A stretch of DNA of 64,000 nucleotides from Sphagnum compactum (Eukaryota > Bryophyta > Sphagnopsida > Sphagnales): assembly GCA_965153455.1 (NCBI GenBank), contig OZ234497.1, forward strand, positions 6,634,001 to 6,698,000, read 5' to 3'. The position numbers and the translations under genes were made by a program. The notes below the pieces were generated by a model, which did not search any database, had not been told where the DNA came from, and worked only from the letters and a program-made list of their open reading frames with translations. Positions 23,929-37,383 of the stretch are shown here, piece by piece; position 1 is the first letter of the stretch, and every line of letters begins with the position of its first letter.

Positions 23929-23934
23929 AATAAA
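23929..23934 (+). terminator. AATAAA polyadenylation-like signal after the ABCG stop
   Basis: A perfect AATAAA begins 30 nt after the TAG stop. Plant near-upstream elements are loose and the distance is short, so it may be only one of several signals. Confidence 0.35.
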
Positions 23935-25130
23935 GGAGAAACAGACATAAGAAATCAGGCAACCAATCTATGGTATTGGTAGGATAGTGGAAAGCAACCC
24001 AGTCTAAACTTATCTTCAGATTAGTTGCCAATCAGCTTATAGACTATTACTATATAGTACATATCAACTGACATATGACTTGTGAGGCTTCAGAGGGTAA
24101 ATACTCATGATTACAGTTCTGAAATCTCCAGAGTCATCAGCAGCAGTAGAGGAAGGGACTCCCACTTGCATCAAAGAGCTTGTGGACACCATATTGTCAC
24201 CATGATTGCTTCCAACAAACTGCCCACTACCTCACTTTCCTTGAGTCAGGGCACCCACTTTGTCACACAGGCAAAGGCCAAGGGATCAATGAGGGGCCAG
24301 CTGCTCACGTGGAAGTGAGTGTTCTCAGAGATGCTGGATCCCACATTGGTCTGATGTTGCTAGGTTGTTCTTGGCTGTTCAGTTCTGCAAAGACCAATTG
24401 TATATGGTGGCATTATAATTAACTCAACTCTGTATTTACTGGGAACCATAGATTTGACAAGTCTACAGCTAGATATAGCAGGTCAATCCCATACCCTTCA
24501 TGCAAGGAAAGCAGCAGACTTCTGAACATTAGCAGGCACAGAGGTACTATGTCTTTCCACAGGTACTAAAAGGAAGTGCCATACTTACATGAATTCTCTA
24601 TTTCAAACCCAAACCACATTCACCTCTTTGCACACACTTCTAACACCCATGATAGCTACAGTGGACTGAGATCAGAAGACATGGCAAGCTCCATGGGAAA
24701 GCATATATTTGCAAAACAGTTTTGAATGCAAGCAAGCAATCATCATCCTAAATTGAAACTTCTATTCAGATCTTCGAACACGCAACAAAACAGGGCAGTA
24801 AACTAAAACAGTGCAGAATGTGGGATGTTAAAGAGTAGCACTGACACAGTCTCAGTCCACAGTGTATTCAAAGCAAAATGGTTTGGCATAACGACCTGTT
24901 GAAATTTTCATGTCAATTGGCTTCCCACCCCTGCAACAGCAGCAGCAGCCTGGACAAGGAGTAATGCTGTTGTGCTGGATGTTTGAATGCATGACCGGCA
25001 TATTGCATGTCCTTATGATGAACTGAACTGAGGATGCCAAAAGGACAGACCTGAACTGCTTCCCCTCTGTGACCCAGACCCAGAAAAAGGGGCAGTGAGA
25101 AATTACAAGTAACTAGCCTTAATTTTGTTG
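23935..25130. other. Convergent intergenic spacer, no gene seen
   Basis: Presumed 3' UTR of the ABCG gene followed by unremarkable sequence up to the Gln-rich remnant. No domain is recognised in any frame. Confidence 0.5.
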
Positions 25131-26990
25131 CTTACCAGACACCCACATTTTCTGAACCAAAGCTCCAGCCTATATTTGCAATATTGCCACTGTTGCTTGG
25201 TACTGATATGGCTGCAGGAGTCACCAACCAGAAAGTGAGGAAGGTGATTGCTGCTACTGCAATTGCTGGTTCAAATGCTGCACTGGACTTTGCTGCAGCT
25301 GTCACTGTGTCAAGGGACGTAATGCTGCAGCTGTTGCTGATATTGCTGCACATGTTGTGGTGGAGGTGGCAGCAAGGGCCGCAAATGTGAGTGTGAGAGT
25401 TGTTGTTGCTGGAACATTTGCATCTGTTGCTGCTGCTGTTGTTGACATATTTGAATTTACTACTGTTGGGAGTTTTATTGCTTGTGCATCTGTTAGGGGT
25501 GTGGGTACTGCTGCTGTAATGGTGGTGCATATTGCCAAGGAACTTTCAGCTGCTGCACTGGCAGGAGAGAGCAGGAGAGAGCTTTGGGCCACCAGCTGTC
25601 ACTGCTGTTGTTGAGGCAGTTATGCCGATTTCAAGGATTAGGACTGGCACCCAGAATGCCATGTTGGGAAAGTGACGGTGAGGAGTTCCTTCAGCCTGAA
25701 GCAGAACCCCCTGAATTTTGTGTGGTTGGAGAGGGAGAACTCTTTGTAGATGAAGCCTGTTTTGCTCCAACTGATGTTGATGATTTTGACTCATCTGAGA
25801 AAGGAGAAAGTGGTATGGGACTTGAAGACACAGGTGTCCCTGAAACTGCAGACAACATCCAAGATAGTGAGCCTGTGTGTGGCATCGCATGTGGGAAGCG
25901 TGACTGTTGCAGCTGAGACTGGGGGTTTTGCACCCTTGCCATGGCAGCAGCAAGCACTGCTTTTGGATCTGTTCCTGGAGCAGCTATTGAACCCATTGAG
26001 GTCCTCTGTGAAAGCTTAAGTTGTGGATGCTGTGCAATTGAAGTCTGCCTTGCTACATGGCTGGCAAGTGCAGGTGTTTGCCCTGGAACTCATAACCCAG
26101 GTCTGGATACCTTGTCTGCCAAAGAGGCAGATGCTAGAGAAACCCGATTGATGCAGGAAATATACTTGACTGATTGGAGGCAGATGAGCTTGCATTATTT
26201 GGACCTGTTATTCCCTTCATGCAGGCAATTGATTGCCTAAGGGCCTGGCAAGGCTGTGCAACAGGTGGTGCGACACCACCTTGAGCAATGTGTCCAGAAG
26301 GATGGGAGGAAAATATTGCACTTGTAGAATCAGTTAGATTAGAGCAACATTTCAAGCAATACCCCCATCTTGGTGAGTTGTCCAACTGAACTTGAGACAT
26401 TGAAGAGGAAGAAGCAATTGGTCATTTTGAACTTGTCATCCTGTCCTCTCCAGGATCTCAATCCCAAGTGCCACCAGTGACACTAGGATAGTTGCTGGCA
26501 TCAGCAACCATGCATCCTTCATCAACACCCAGCAACCCTCTTTGCATCGGTACAGATCTATGCTACTGTTGATGTTGCTATTGTCGCTGTTGCCAGTGTT
26601 GCTGCTGGAATTGGAGTTGGTGCATGCATTGATGCTGCTGCTGTTGATGGTGAATAAGTGATGGGTCAGGAGGACTGGCACCTTGAGTGATAAGGAGATG
26701 GGAGTGCAGCATCCACCATGCTCTGCAGCATAGCATGACCCTGGGGTGCCATTACAGCAGCCATTGGTAAACATCCCGATGGTCCAGGACCAACAGGGCC
26801 TCTGTTCATTGCAGCAGCCATTGTCATGGCTGATAATGCCTGAGTAGACCGAGGATCAATTCCTTTCAAATTGACTTGCAACTATACTTGCTGTTGTGCT
26901 GCTGCAATTGAGAGGGCAGAGAAGACCTGAGAAGCCTGAAGCTGCTGTTGCTGTTGCTTAGATTGCTTCCCTGCAAAAATCTTGTTGTGT
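25130..26990 (-). pseudogene. Decayed Gln-rich coding remnant (nuclear-regulator-like composition)
   Basis: On the minus strand, protein-like sequence runs for 1.8 kb but jumps between frames and is cut by several stops. From 26,970 down: a KQSKQQQQQLQASQ tract, then GIDPRSTQALSAMTMAAAMN and QGHAMLQSMVDAALPSP. After a shift come a QQQQHQ tract and GLLGVDEGCMVADASNYPS. Later come GTDPKAVLAAAMARVQNPQS (about 25,940), SSPIPLSPFSDESKSSTS, and a final QQQQQQQMQMFQQQQ tract (about 25,430). Ala/Met, Ser/Pro and Gln blocks are typical of plant transcriptional co-regulators (SEUSS- or SPT20-like), but I cannot name the parent. Some stops are TAG or TAA within Gln runs, as expected from CAG/CAA by C-to-T change. 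A splice-acceptor-like TTTTTGCAG precedes it at about 26,972, suggesting a genomic rather than processed copy. Confidence 0.55.
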
Positions 26991-28085
26991 AGCAGAGCCT
27001 GCACTTAGGCTGGGGGTACACTCAAATCTGCAATACAAGTATTGGGAGATTCATCCCTGTATGGAGGCCTGTGTAAGATGGGGAACCCTGTAAATCTAGC
27101 TCAATTTACAAATCCTGAGCTTTGAACCCAGACTAGCTAGATAACTGTCACAGCATTGATGTTGGACACAATGAATTAAGTCTATGACTGTCTAACACTG
27201 TGAATAAAACAGAAAATGACACAAGTATGAGCACTTTGCCACCTCAATGCACATGTGCAATACCAGGAATTAGGTCATATTTGACAGTCTCCAAGACTTT
27301 GTTCCAGTTCCCAATTCAATTACATGGGCTCTCATTCTTCTGTGTTGAACTAGTATTGTATGATAATTGCAAATACCAATGAAGTGTAACTTGTACTAGA
27401 GTACCTATGACACAGACCCTAAACCCTGATCCCTCCAACCTAGTCCCTCAGGCCTGGCTTGAAGGCCTAGCAAAATGAAAAGCAGAATTCAACATGAGAT
27501 GTATCAAGTTCAACATATATACAAGGGATCTCCATGAACTTGCGTAGCTCTTGCTGCTCCCAACAAATTCCCGTCTTTCCACACCCAGAAGTCTTTGCTA
27601 CTACAAGCTATCTTCGATTGTGGTAGGTCAAAGACATCCTTTTCGTCCAGGAGGAAGATGTCCACTCTCTACACTCCACAAGCTATCAACTGTTAACACG
27701 GTTCAGACCAGTTCAGACCTGTCAGAGGGGTGAAACTACTACTCAACTATATCTACCAGTGTTGTAGATGCTTTGTGAGGCCTGATGAATGAATAAAGCT
27801 AAGGGGTATGTATCATCCAAATCACCTCTGGATATTAAGGGACTACAGTTTGGAAACAACATAACTAAGGGAGGTTAAAGGCTCCATTATATCGGTTGTT
27901 AAATTTCTTTCTACAATACCTTCCTAGCACTGGTTGGTATAGATTTATGCAGCTTTTCAGGAACACTGCACCAGCCATTACATCTGCTATTGGCCAACTG
28001 TAAAGAAAGAAAGACACAAGCTTTTGAAACATACAAGCCTAGAAATCCTAGTCTGAACCTTTTTTTGGCTGGGATGTTCAAAAAG
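26991..28085. other. Spacer downstream of the RIN2-like gene
   Basis: Probable 3' UTR of the RIN2-like gene near 28,000-28,085, then sequence with no recognised coding content. A CCCTAAACCCTGA motif lies at 27,418-27,430. Confidence 0.4.
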
Positions 28086-31000
28086 TCAAAGAAGATTGTT
28101 AACAGTAGCAGTAACTGAGTTGGTCTGCTGCAGGTCCTGCAAAACCATGAATACAACCAGTATGCAGCAGGTTACAATTAGACCACAAAAGCCCTTAATC
28201 CCAACTTTTTGCCCTAGGTATGCAAGGCCGCATTGAACCCAAGAAAAAAAATTTAAACGGCAATCCCTAACAAAATTCACCAGCAACACTTTTACTCTAT
28301 TTAGTATATATCTTCACCCTAGATCCCTGAACCCTACACCCAAAACAAATTATAACCGTACAATTCCTAGCAGGGGATTAAACATCCAAGGTGAAATGCT
28401 GCTTAAGAGATAGACTACAGAAGTAGAAATGAAAGAAACCTGTGTAATGAGTTCAACAGGAACATGTGGCAGGACTTCCCGGACCATGCTAACCATTGTA
28501 CTCATTGGCACATCTATTTGGGTATTCCCAACACCAGTTCCCATACTGGTGTCACTGTGCCACATCTGTGGAGCAGTCGCAAAAGCTCTGCTGCGCCTGC
28601 TGCCAGTCCGAGTGCTAGTTTCACCTCCAAAATGCCAATGCCATCCAAGGCATGCATTGCCATCAGTGGGGCTGTGAGCTCGACCATCACCTGAGAGCTG
28701 CCTCATCATGAGGTGCAAGCGTTCTAAGCTACCTGGTGCGGTCCCCATCAGTACTTGATCGGCTGCAGTATCACTTCTCTCCCCTCCAGGGCCCCTGCTT
28801 GCACAAATTGTTTTGTGCAGACCACAGTTGATAACCTCTCACTGCCCAAATGCTAAACTTTTACTTGGCTACCAATCATTTTAGTAGCCTCTAATATATT
28901 GTGTTTTGAAGGGTGAATGGACCTTTCTTCGTAACTTACTACAGTTCCACACTAGTCAAACCAGATTTGCACTTCTGCTGCTGCAGAAATTGAGGTGCAA
29001 AGGTTAAACTGAGATTAGGGAGAGGACTCTCCTTAGATGTTTTAACAGAAACTATTTTTTCAACCTTCATTTTCATGAATATTTCTTCAACACTCTGCAA
29101 CAAATGATCTGATAACAGGAGAAGATTCAAAAAGGTTTTAGCACATGATATACAGGATTACATACACTAGCCATGAAAACTCCTCATATATGACTATGGG
29201 ATCTTACGTCCAAGAGGTGGTCACAGGAGCATTATTCCAGTGGGGACTGGACAAAGGTTGCTCAGAAACTGCATGAGTTGGGGACTGGAGTGAAGCATCA
29301 GTTAGAAGATGTTGGAGATCATGTGCCTGCAGATCAGGAACAGCAATGGGCGCATCCACTGAACGCTGCAAGTCACTTGGAGGTGCCATTCTTGTGCTAC
29401 CCATGAAAAGGGGCCTGCGGCAAGTTGGACATGAATACGTATCTGCAAGTCCTTGATCCAGCCTGTGCCAATTCATTTCATCCCAATATTCACTGTCATA
29501 TGGTGCCCTTGTGACTGAGCTGCCACCTCAATAACTATGGCAACTTAGAGCCATTCAGGACATGGATCTCACACCCATGCATTTTCCTACTAGTCCAATC
29601 CTTATGAATGCAAGTTCTTTTACAGATAATTTCATCTATTACTTCACAAACACAGCATTAACCTAACAGCTTAAGAAAAAGCCATTCAAGTCGCACAAGT
29701 TGATTATCGTTTAATTCACAAATGAACCCTGGCCACATGTAATAGAAAAAACTGGAAACCCATTTCTCGTGACCAGCCAACTCCTGAGACTGATGTTACA
29801 AACAAGAAGCATTAAAGACCATTAGACAAACCATTCAAAACATCTCCTGGACAGACAATGCTTTGATAATACATTGTCATTGCAGTTGGGCTCAATTTGA
29901 GCATCACACACCAATACAACATATAACCCAACCAGATATAGAGGATGGCAGGTCAAACAATTGATTGTTATAAACACAAAACAGAGGGGAGGTGCTCATG
30001 TACACAACATCAAATTCCCTTTGTCTCCCTCACAAAACAATCAGCACACACCTTCAAGATTCACATATTGCTCCAATCTGGTCACCATTGGCTATTAAAC
30101 TTAGCAAGTACGATACTGAAAGTAGAAGACATAGTTTAACACACACCCAGACCACTCTTGTCCAGTGCATTATCTTTTATGTTCCTGTTTTTCTGCTTTC
30201 CTTTTTTGTTCTCTGTCCTTCTCTGTCATGATCAAGCCCACTCCTGACCAGGAGACAACCCCAGTGATTGGACCTGGGGGGGAGTCTCTCAATATGTTGA
30301 CTTTAGGTGGCATCTTATCTGTGTATGGATGTACATGCTATACTCCCAACAGTTCGAAAGCAGGACATAAGTATTACCAAGATCGCAAGCATGATAGATG
30401 GAAGAGATGAGCACATGGAAGCCGCTTAGCCCTCGCCATTGGCTCCTGTCAATAACAACCTCTTCCAATATCAAGTACATGCCATACAAACTTGTCATTA
30501 GGGTGGAAAAACCCTTGCTAAACCATGTAAGGCACACCATTACTCAATTTGAATGCAACAACAGAATATGCATCAATCTTTCAACCACAGCATCTCCACA
30601 TCCAAGGGAATTTAAGAAAATCTGTGTTGGAGGACAAGGCATCTAGTCCAGTGATGATTTGAAGTGCTTCTTGAAAATCATGAGCGTGATCTTACATTGA
30701 CATGGAAGAGTTCTAAGAAACAAGGACAGAGACAGACCTTGCAAATGGCACAATCATCTTCATACTCAAGAAGCTCAACTTGTGTCGCATCAGGAAGTGC
30801 TCCTTGCAATGTGGTCATGGCGGTCCTCAGTCTCATGAAGCCTTTAATCCTTTTTGAAATTGCACTTAACAGAGCCTGCAGCACCATACTTTGGTCTTTG
30901 TGAGAAGTTTATTTCATGACAGGGAACATTGAGTTCTCAAAGAGCCCAGAAGAAGAATCTCAGATTTTGAGACATCCAGAGAAACAGGAAATGCATACAA

Positions 31001-33886
31001 TGTGTTCTGCATGCAAAAGTTGGATCATAATGGCCACTGAGCTCAGAGATAGATGCCAGAAGCTTCAAAAGTATAGCAAAAAAGTCTTTCTAAGATGAAA
31101 CACACACCCGCAGATTGAGAAAGAGAATGGCATCCACAACTTGGAATGCGACACCTCGAAGCCACCATATGTGGACACAATGGCCCAGGGCCAGCAATAA
31201 ACTGACCAAGTCCATCACAAAACTGCAATTGCGAACTAAAGTACCACGCCATTCCCAGGCTGCACCTGCAGATGCCAGAAACAATGGAGTCATTTAGAGG
31301 ACATCCTCTTGTGCACAATGGACCCATATTCCATTCCACAGTTCTATCCCATGAATTATCTCTCTGCTAAACCTGACAGAAATGACAGCATCTGACATCA
31401 ATCCATAGACACCACTTTAGGCACCTACGGCTGTGCTATCTCCTAGTCCTTGATAGCACAGGGGAAGGCCTTTGCCATTGAGACCATGTTTGAGGATCAG
31501 AGGGATACATGTCACACATACCTGCAGCAGACCGTTTGGATGGCTCCAAGCCTGATGTGTGAACAGAAAGGTCTAAGGTCTGGCGCTGCCATGTATCCAT
31601 CAGCTGCATGCCATGCACTACCACAGCCTGCCAGACCACCCTTGTAACCAGTCTGTGAAAGCTGTTTGGCTTTTAGAGAACTGTGTGTTCCCTCTCATGA
31701 GTGTAAGATGTGCAACTACTAAGAGAAGTAGAATCCTGGCAGAATCAGTTAAACTATATGGCAAATCAATGCAAGAAAATCTGATCCAAATATTCACCTG
31801 CAGAGTGTCAAATGCAATGCTGAGGGGCTCAAATAGAAGCAGCAAAAATGTGCTCATGCCTGTGTCCTTGAAAAGCACTATGAACAGCTGCATCCTGCAA
31901 CAGAGAATATGCCATTCCCAATGATTGTCAAGCAGGCTCATGAGTAAAACTGTCATATCACGAGACTAGTCCAAAAAATTGCAGCAATTTCAGGCGATAT
32001 TACAGGAACCCTCAGGCAAGTAGCTCTAGAAGCATTGGTCAGTCCCCTATCTTAACCCAAGGCATGAAAGCTACTAGCTTGGAACTGAGGGGAACTTCAC
32101 ATGGCCAAATGTAGGCTGGATGGCCATCCCTCCTGTCAGTACACATGGAAGATCCATTCCACATAGATCAGCTGATTGACCATAGGCAAATGAACCCCTT
32201 ACTAGAGGGCAATTTGTCATCAAGAGACATGCATAAAACTGGGGACATTTGTTCACTTTTGAGAACAAAAAAAGCTGAGTGGGGAAAGAACAGGAGAGAA
32301 ACGGGAGTTACAGAAGCAAGTCGAATAGAAGAACAAGCACAAGAACTGCAAAGACTCGAATGTGGGCAAGCATGGTAGCTGTAGGTGATGCATCCAAACG
32401 CACCAAACGATCCCTTGCCAACCCCTGAAACATCTGTGATCCCACTCCCTTCATCTTAAAGACACACCCTGCAATATTTTCTCTGATAACCATGTGAAAA
32501 GCAAACACCAGAGCTTGCAGTTGAACAACAAGGATAGAAAACTCACTCACCTTAATACAACCCAAAATAGCAAACCAAGCAAGCCAAACTGCAATCTGCA
32601 TCAGCTCTGGCCGCACGACCCACGTCAGAAATAGTCCCTGCCATCAACCCAACGACCAAATCCAGACAATGATAAATTCATCAGTTGCATAGTGGCACAC
32701 CATTTGTGAATGCTAAACAAAGAAACATGATGAGACCATGGGTGGACACCAGAACAGTCCTCAAAGAGAATCCTTGGCAGACACTGAGAATTGTGACAAT
32801 GGATTCACTCAAAGTATTAAATTGCCATTCTAAGATAACAGACAGCAGATGCTTGTTGCTTACCTTGAAAAGGACATAATTGATCAGACGCTCAACCACC
32901 TTCTGTGTCTCCATCAACGACAGCTGTCCAAAGAAGATTCTCTGCATATTTTCATCCAAGATTAAATGGGTGACACCTGCACAATATTGACAAACTTGCA
33001 CCCAAGTGTATCCTGGTCGAATACCTCAAGCATTGACAAATAGAAATGAATTACCAAACAGAACCCTACATTCAATCCATTGCACCACATGACAGCTCCT
33101 GTACCACGAGTGATACAGGTGACAGTCCTGGATAAAATGTACTACCCCTTGACAAAGCAACATGCTCCATGTTATGAAGGGGCAGCAGAGGTTTCACATC
33201 CAAATTTCAGGAAATAAAGGAGACTGTGTCTTCAGACCTAATAGAATATGGCTGTAATGATAGTGCTACACCCATTCAGACTACCCACAGAGGTCATCAT
33301 CTGAGCATTTGCAAAGAAGGCTTCACTAAATAGCATGCTGATCCAGACTATAAAAAGGGAATGCTATGGAATGCATATCAAAGGAATTTATTTATTTGCC
33401 TTAAGATTCTGGCCCCATCTTTCAATGTTTGTTACAAGATCCTAATTTCTGCATTGCCATTTGTGTGCTACACTATAGTGAGTCCATCATTTTGTTAAGC
33501 TTTCAGTAGTGAACACATAAGATCTCTGGAGAGAACAAAGGAGAAGCGAACGAAGAGGTAAGTCTTGAAGATTTAGAGAGCAACAACACTGAATGCTTCT
33601 TGACCTAAAAACACTCCTTACTGACAGGATTGGAAAGACGCACCTTCACACACAGAGTGATGAGAAGAAAGAAAGCCAACAAAAGGTTGCCAAGCAGCGC
33701 AAGAGTGAAAGAGGATTGCAGAAGGGACTGGAGAACGCGAGCGGCTTCTACTGGATCCAGAGCCCCTCCGCCTCCTCCTCCTCCTCTCCAGAAATCATTT
33801 CGTAATGCTGAGTTTATCCTCCATGCGATTCCGCCCGCACTTACCAAAGTGTAGAGTGCAACAAGAAGCCCATATCCAGCCCCCAT
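28086..33886 (-). CDS. RIN2: RIN2/RIN3-like membrane RING-H2/CUE E3 ubiquitin ligase, 12 exons
   Basis: Exons (minus, 5' to 3'): 33886-33644, 32941-32864, 32637-32551, 32433-32312, 31894-31798, 31627-31522, 31265-31108, 30875-30738, 30445-30378, 29462-29208, 28794-28440, 28136-28086. All phases fit and give 585 residues, like Arabidopsis RIN2 (about 578). The N-terminal half has several membrane segments (about 1-295) with family phrases FFGQLSLMETQKVVERL, LLLLFEPLSIAFDTLQ and ALGHCVHIWWLRG. The RING-H2 ligands are C339, C342, C354, H356, H359, C362, C377 and C380. A C-terminal CUE-type segment ends DLQQTNSVTATVNNLL. This is the plant counterpart of the AMFR/gp78 ligases; Arabidopsis RIN2/RIN3 bind the RPM1 immune receptor and ubiquitylate at membranes. 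The start ATG at 33886 is chosen by homology and good context (G at -3 and +4). An in-frame ATG 84 codons upstream exists, but its encoded extension is not family-like. The gene is convergent with the ABCG gene. Confidence 0.95.
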
Positions 33887-34940
33887 AGCTACTCCCCTTT
33901 CCCGATCTCCACTCTCCAATCCTTTTCCTCCCCCACCTTCCCTGAGAGACTTCAAAAAATCTTCAGGCTGGCTCAAAGCTGCGCCAGTCCATGCTGCTTC
34001 TTCTCCTCCACCACCACTTCTCTTCTCACTGCACCACCAGCAGCTACTACTACTACAGCTACAATATCCAAGCCACAAACAGCAAAATAACCCTGAAACA
34101 TCCTTGAGGAGAAGGAGGAGAAGCCCTAAAAAACACAAGTCAGTGCAAAGTTACAAAATTGTGTTGAAGCAATGAGATGATAGGGGAAGGAGAGAAGAAC
34201 ATCAAGAGAAACAAACAACCAAACAAGCAAACAAGAAGAACAAGAAGTGGAAAAAGCTTTCTTCTTTCTTCGTCTAGAGCGTTGACCAAAGCAACAAAAA
34301 CACCAAACCAACAAACGGCCAGACACACCAGTATAAGACACTTATTAGCGAAAGCTTTCAATCAAACGAGATAATAATTCGTTGGAAACAAAGGAAGACC
34401 ATCATGGATCAATCAGCAACGCCCAGCTTGCTTGATTTCTTTGTTTGTTTGTTCGTTTCTTTCTTTCATTCATTCTACGGACAAAGGCTCATCAAGCTTT
34501 TTTAAGGCTTTTGGGTGCAAATTCCGTTCAGTAGCACCGCACCCACCCAGCTGCTGCTTGCTTCCTGCGGACAAGCGTCAATCAAGCAAAAAAAAAGGGG
34601 GGTTTGTGCAATTCCGGTCAAGAGATGATGAGCGCACAACAAAAAATACGAGGCGGCTTCGGAAACTCAAGAGCCGACTTGAAAGACGTCAGATCTGACC
34701 AAACCCAAAAAGGTTAACTATACAACCACCGCGGTTTTGGGCGGTTCTTTGATTTTTAAAGAATCGTCGGTCCCCCCTTCGCCTCGGTCCTTCCCATATC
34801 TCACTCCGGTTCTTTAACCAGTCGATCTCTCCCCCCCCCCCCGCCCGGTCCTTCCCGTATCCCACTTCGATTCTTTAACTCGTTGGTTTCGGTTCTTGAG
34901 AACGCAAAGAATCGTCGATTCTCTTTATTTCAACAACCTT
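33887..34940 (-). promoter_or_regulatory. Leader/promoter region of the RIN2-like gene
   Basis: Upstream DNA of the ligase gene. It contains an imperfect tandem duplication (34,785-34,829 and 34,846-34,890) of a segment with CGGTCCTTCCC and TTCTTTAAC, separated by a run of C. No TATA box is obvious. Several short upstream open frames exist but none is clearly a regulatory uORF. Confidence 0.3.
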
Positions 34941-37380
34941 ATCGAACTGATGGTTTTCGTGTAAGAACTGTCACTTCGTGGGCCGGTTCTTTGACTTTGT
35001 CATATTTTTTAGGCCCATAGTTATGTACCAAGACTACTTTTTTTTTTTCTTTTTTCTTGAAAACCGACGGGTAAGTGAGTATATACCCAAGTTGATAATT
35101 AGCGGTTATCTATTGCTCATTCCATGGATAGCCCCAAATTGGTTGGTTGTTCTATAAAACCTTTGAACTGTTATAACCAATGTTAAGTGGTTCTCACATC
35201 TTTGTGGGAATCTTGAGATGATTTTTTTAAATAGTTTAGTTTTTTTTTAATTTTCAAAGTTTTGAAATTTTCACAACCTAGTTATCAAAAAAATTCAGTG
35301 TCAAAAAGATAAATAGAATTTTTTTTCTTTTTTTCACAAAATTTGCAAAAATAAAGGAATAATGTGTAACCAATGGTTAATGCAGTCAAAGTGAAAAAAT
35401 ACAACTCTTTCCATCATATTTCCATCACATCCTTACATCCTCACAACTTCAATGAACCCTTGCAACCCTTACGTGCTTTTATTTCTTCTCTTAAATCTAT
35501 ATTTCCAACTCAATAGATTCTACTCAATTAAATGGCAATTTTTAACCAATCTTAGGATCATTATGTCAATTTTTGTTAGTAAATATCAACTTCTCCAAAT
35601 TGTATGATTATAAATATTCTTTAAATTAATACGTATTCTAATCAAACCCAAAAAAAAGTTTATTAATTTGCGATCCCATAATGCTTAGGATAAACAATAC
35701 AGGCAACAATAAGAAACATTGACTTATGTTTCTTCCACCATTGTAATATACACTTATATCATTCACATCTAGTTGGTGTCATTTTAAAATCATTAATTTT
35801 TGCTTAATAAACTCCTTCCTTAGTTCATTTGTGCTAGTAGTCATTTTTAAAATGTTCAAACTACAATCCTCATCATGCATTAGTCTACAAAATCAATCCA
35901 GTTATGGTTAATAAATGCAAATGTTGATGATATTTTAAAAAGTATAGGAAACAAAAATGTTTTATCGTACTCCTCAACAATAGTCATGGCCAATGAACAA
36001 AATCATAATACAAAGGTTTTTTTTAATGTAAGATCCAACATCGATGAAAGCATATTATGGGTCTTTCTTTTTCATACTTAAAAAATGAAAACAAAATATC
36101 CAACATCGCACATACTTTGTTTTAGATGTTAGAAATAAGCAAATTTAATTCAATCCATTTTGATGGAAGATGATTTCGAAGACTTGGCCATTCATCCTAC
36201 ACCTACAAGATATTTTGTTCTTTAAACCATATTGATTTAACAATTATATCAATTAATTCCTTGCCAAAGCTTATCTTTTAGTTTTTGCAACTTCAAATAA
36301 ATTAATGATTTTATGTTTTGAGTACCAATTGACTTGTAAGAAAGTAAAGAGGAGCACAAATATTGTGTGTTCCTTTAGACATCCATCAATCAAAACTTGC
36401 AATTGTAAAATTATGTTTAATGAAAATCAATAATTCTTGTTTTGTTTATCCACTAATCAAATAACACCTTGTGTGAAAACTATTTTCAATAAAGAAAATT
36501 AGCATGTATTTAATTGATTTAGGTTTTTTTTTAGTTCTAAATTTATATATATATAATGTGTGTCAAATTATGAACTATGAGAACCAACTTAATATTTTAC
36601 ATGTAGGACCTAAATTTCCATTCAAGCCTATCAATGTAATCACTGGTAGGAAATGCGACCTAATTCACCTAACATTTCACTAAAATTAGCCCAATTTTGG
36701 TGTAATCAATTCAAACCCTCTTAGTGATTGAGGACCAATTGCTATGGATAGATGAAATGAATTACTTTTGGTTGGTGATTTCACTAAAGCTAATGTGGAA
36801 CCTTCAATTTTTTTTTAAATTACATGTGGCATCATACTTTCCCACTAAGTGAAATGAATTCACCATGCCTTGTTGCCATTTCACCTTAACTTTGCAACTC
36901 AACCTACTAAATTCACCATGATTAATCTCCATTTTGGGTATGACTTCATCATTTAACATACTAAATTCACCATATTCCTTTCCAATTTTGGGCATGATGT
37001 AACCAATTTAACTTATTAAATTTGGTATATCCCCATTTTATAAATTGAATGGACTACATGCATCAAAATCATCTTGTAGAGTGGGATGTTGATTCAGGCC
37101 TTGTGTTTAAGGAGCATCTTATGTTTTCCTAAGAATAAATATCTGTAATGTTGATCTTTGTTCATCTAAATAGTTTGGATTATCCTATCAAAAGACAAGG
37201 TGTCCAGAGTTTACAAACCCCCTGAAAACTACAACAAACCCTAGATTGAAGAAAAAAATTAGTTTAAAAAAACAATAGAAATCCCAAAAAACACATCAAC
37301 TCCAGTCAAATCATACCTCTCAACCCCAGTCAAATCAGACCTCTCAACCAACTTGCAAACAACGAGAAACCTGATCTATT
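34941..37380. other. Intergenic, AT-rich, no gene seen
   Basis: A/T-rich sequence. Two to three diverged copies of a roughly 55-bp phrase (CTAAATTCACCAT followed by CATTTTGGG) lie at about 36,850-37,040. No coding signal. Confidence 0.5.
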
Positions 37381-37383
37381 AAA

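Noticed and set aside
25184-26019. Several Ala/Val-rich plus-strand ORFs over the Gln-rich region
   Set aside because: They are antisense shadows of CAG/CAA tracts; the protein-like blocks are on the minus strand.
25130-26990. Alternative genetic code (TAG/TAA as Gln)
   Set aside because: DPH4-like, RIN2-like and MYB-CC genes end at normal TGA stops and the ABCG gene ends at TAG exactly at the family C-terminus; frameshifts in the region show ordinary decay.
27911-28156. Possible extra exon downstream of the RIN2-like stop
   Set aside because: The RIN2-like protein already ends at the family C-terminus; the stretch is better explained as 3' UTR.
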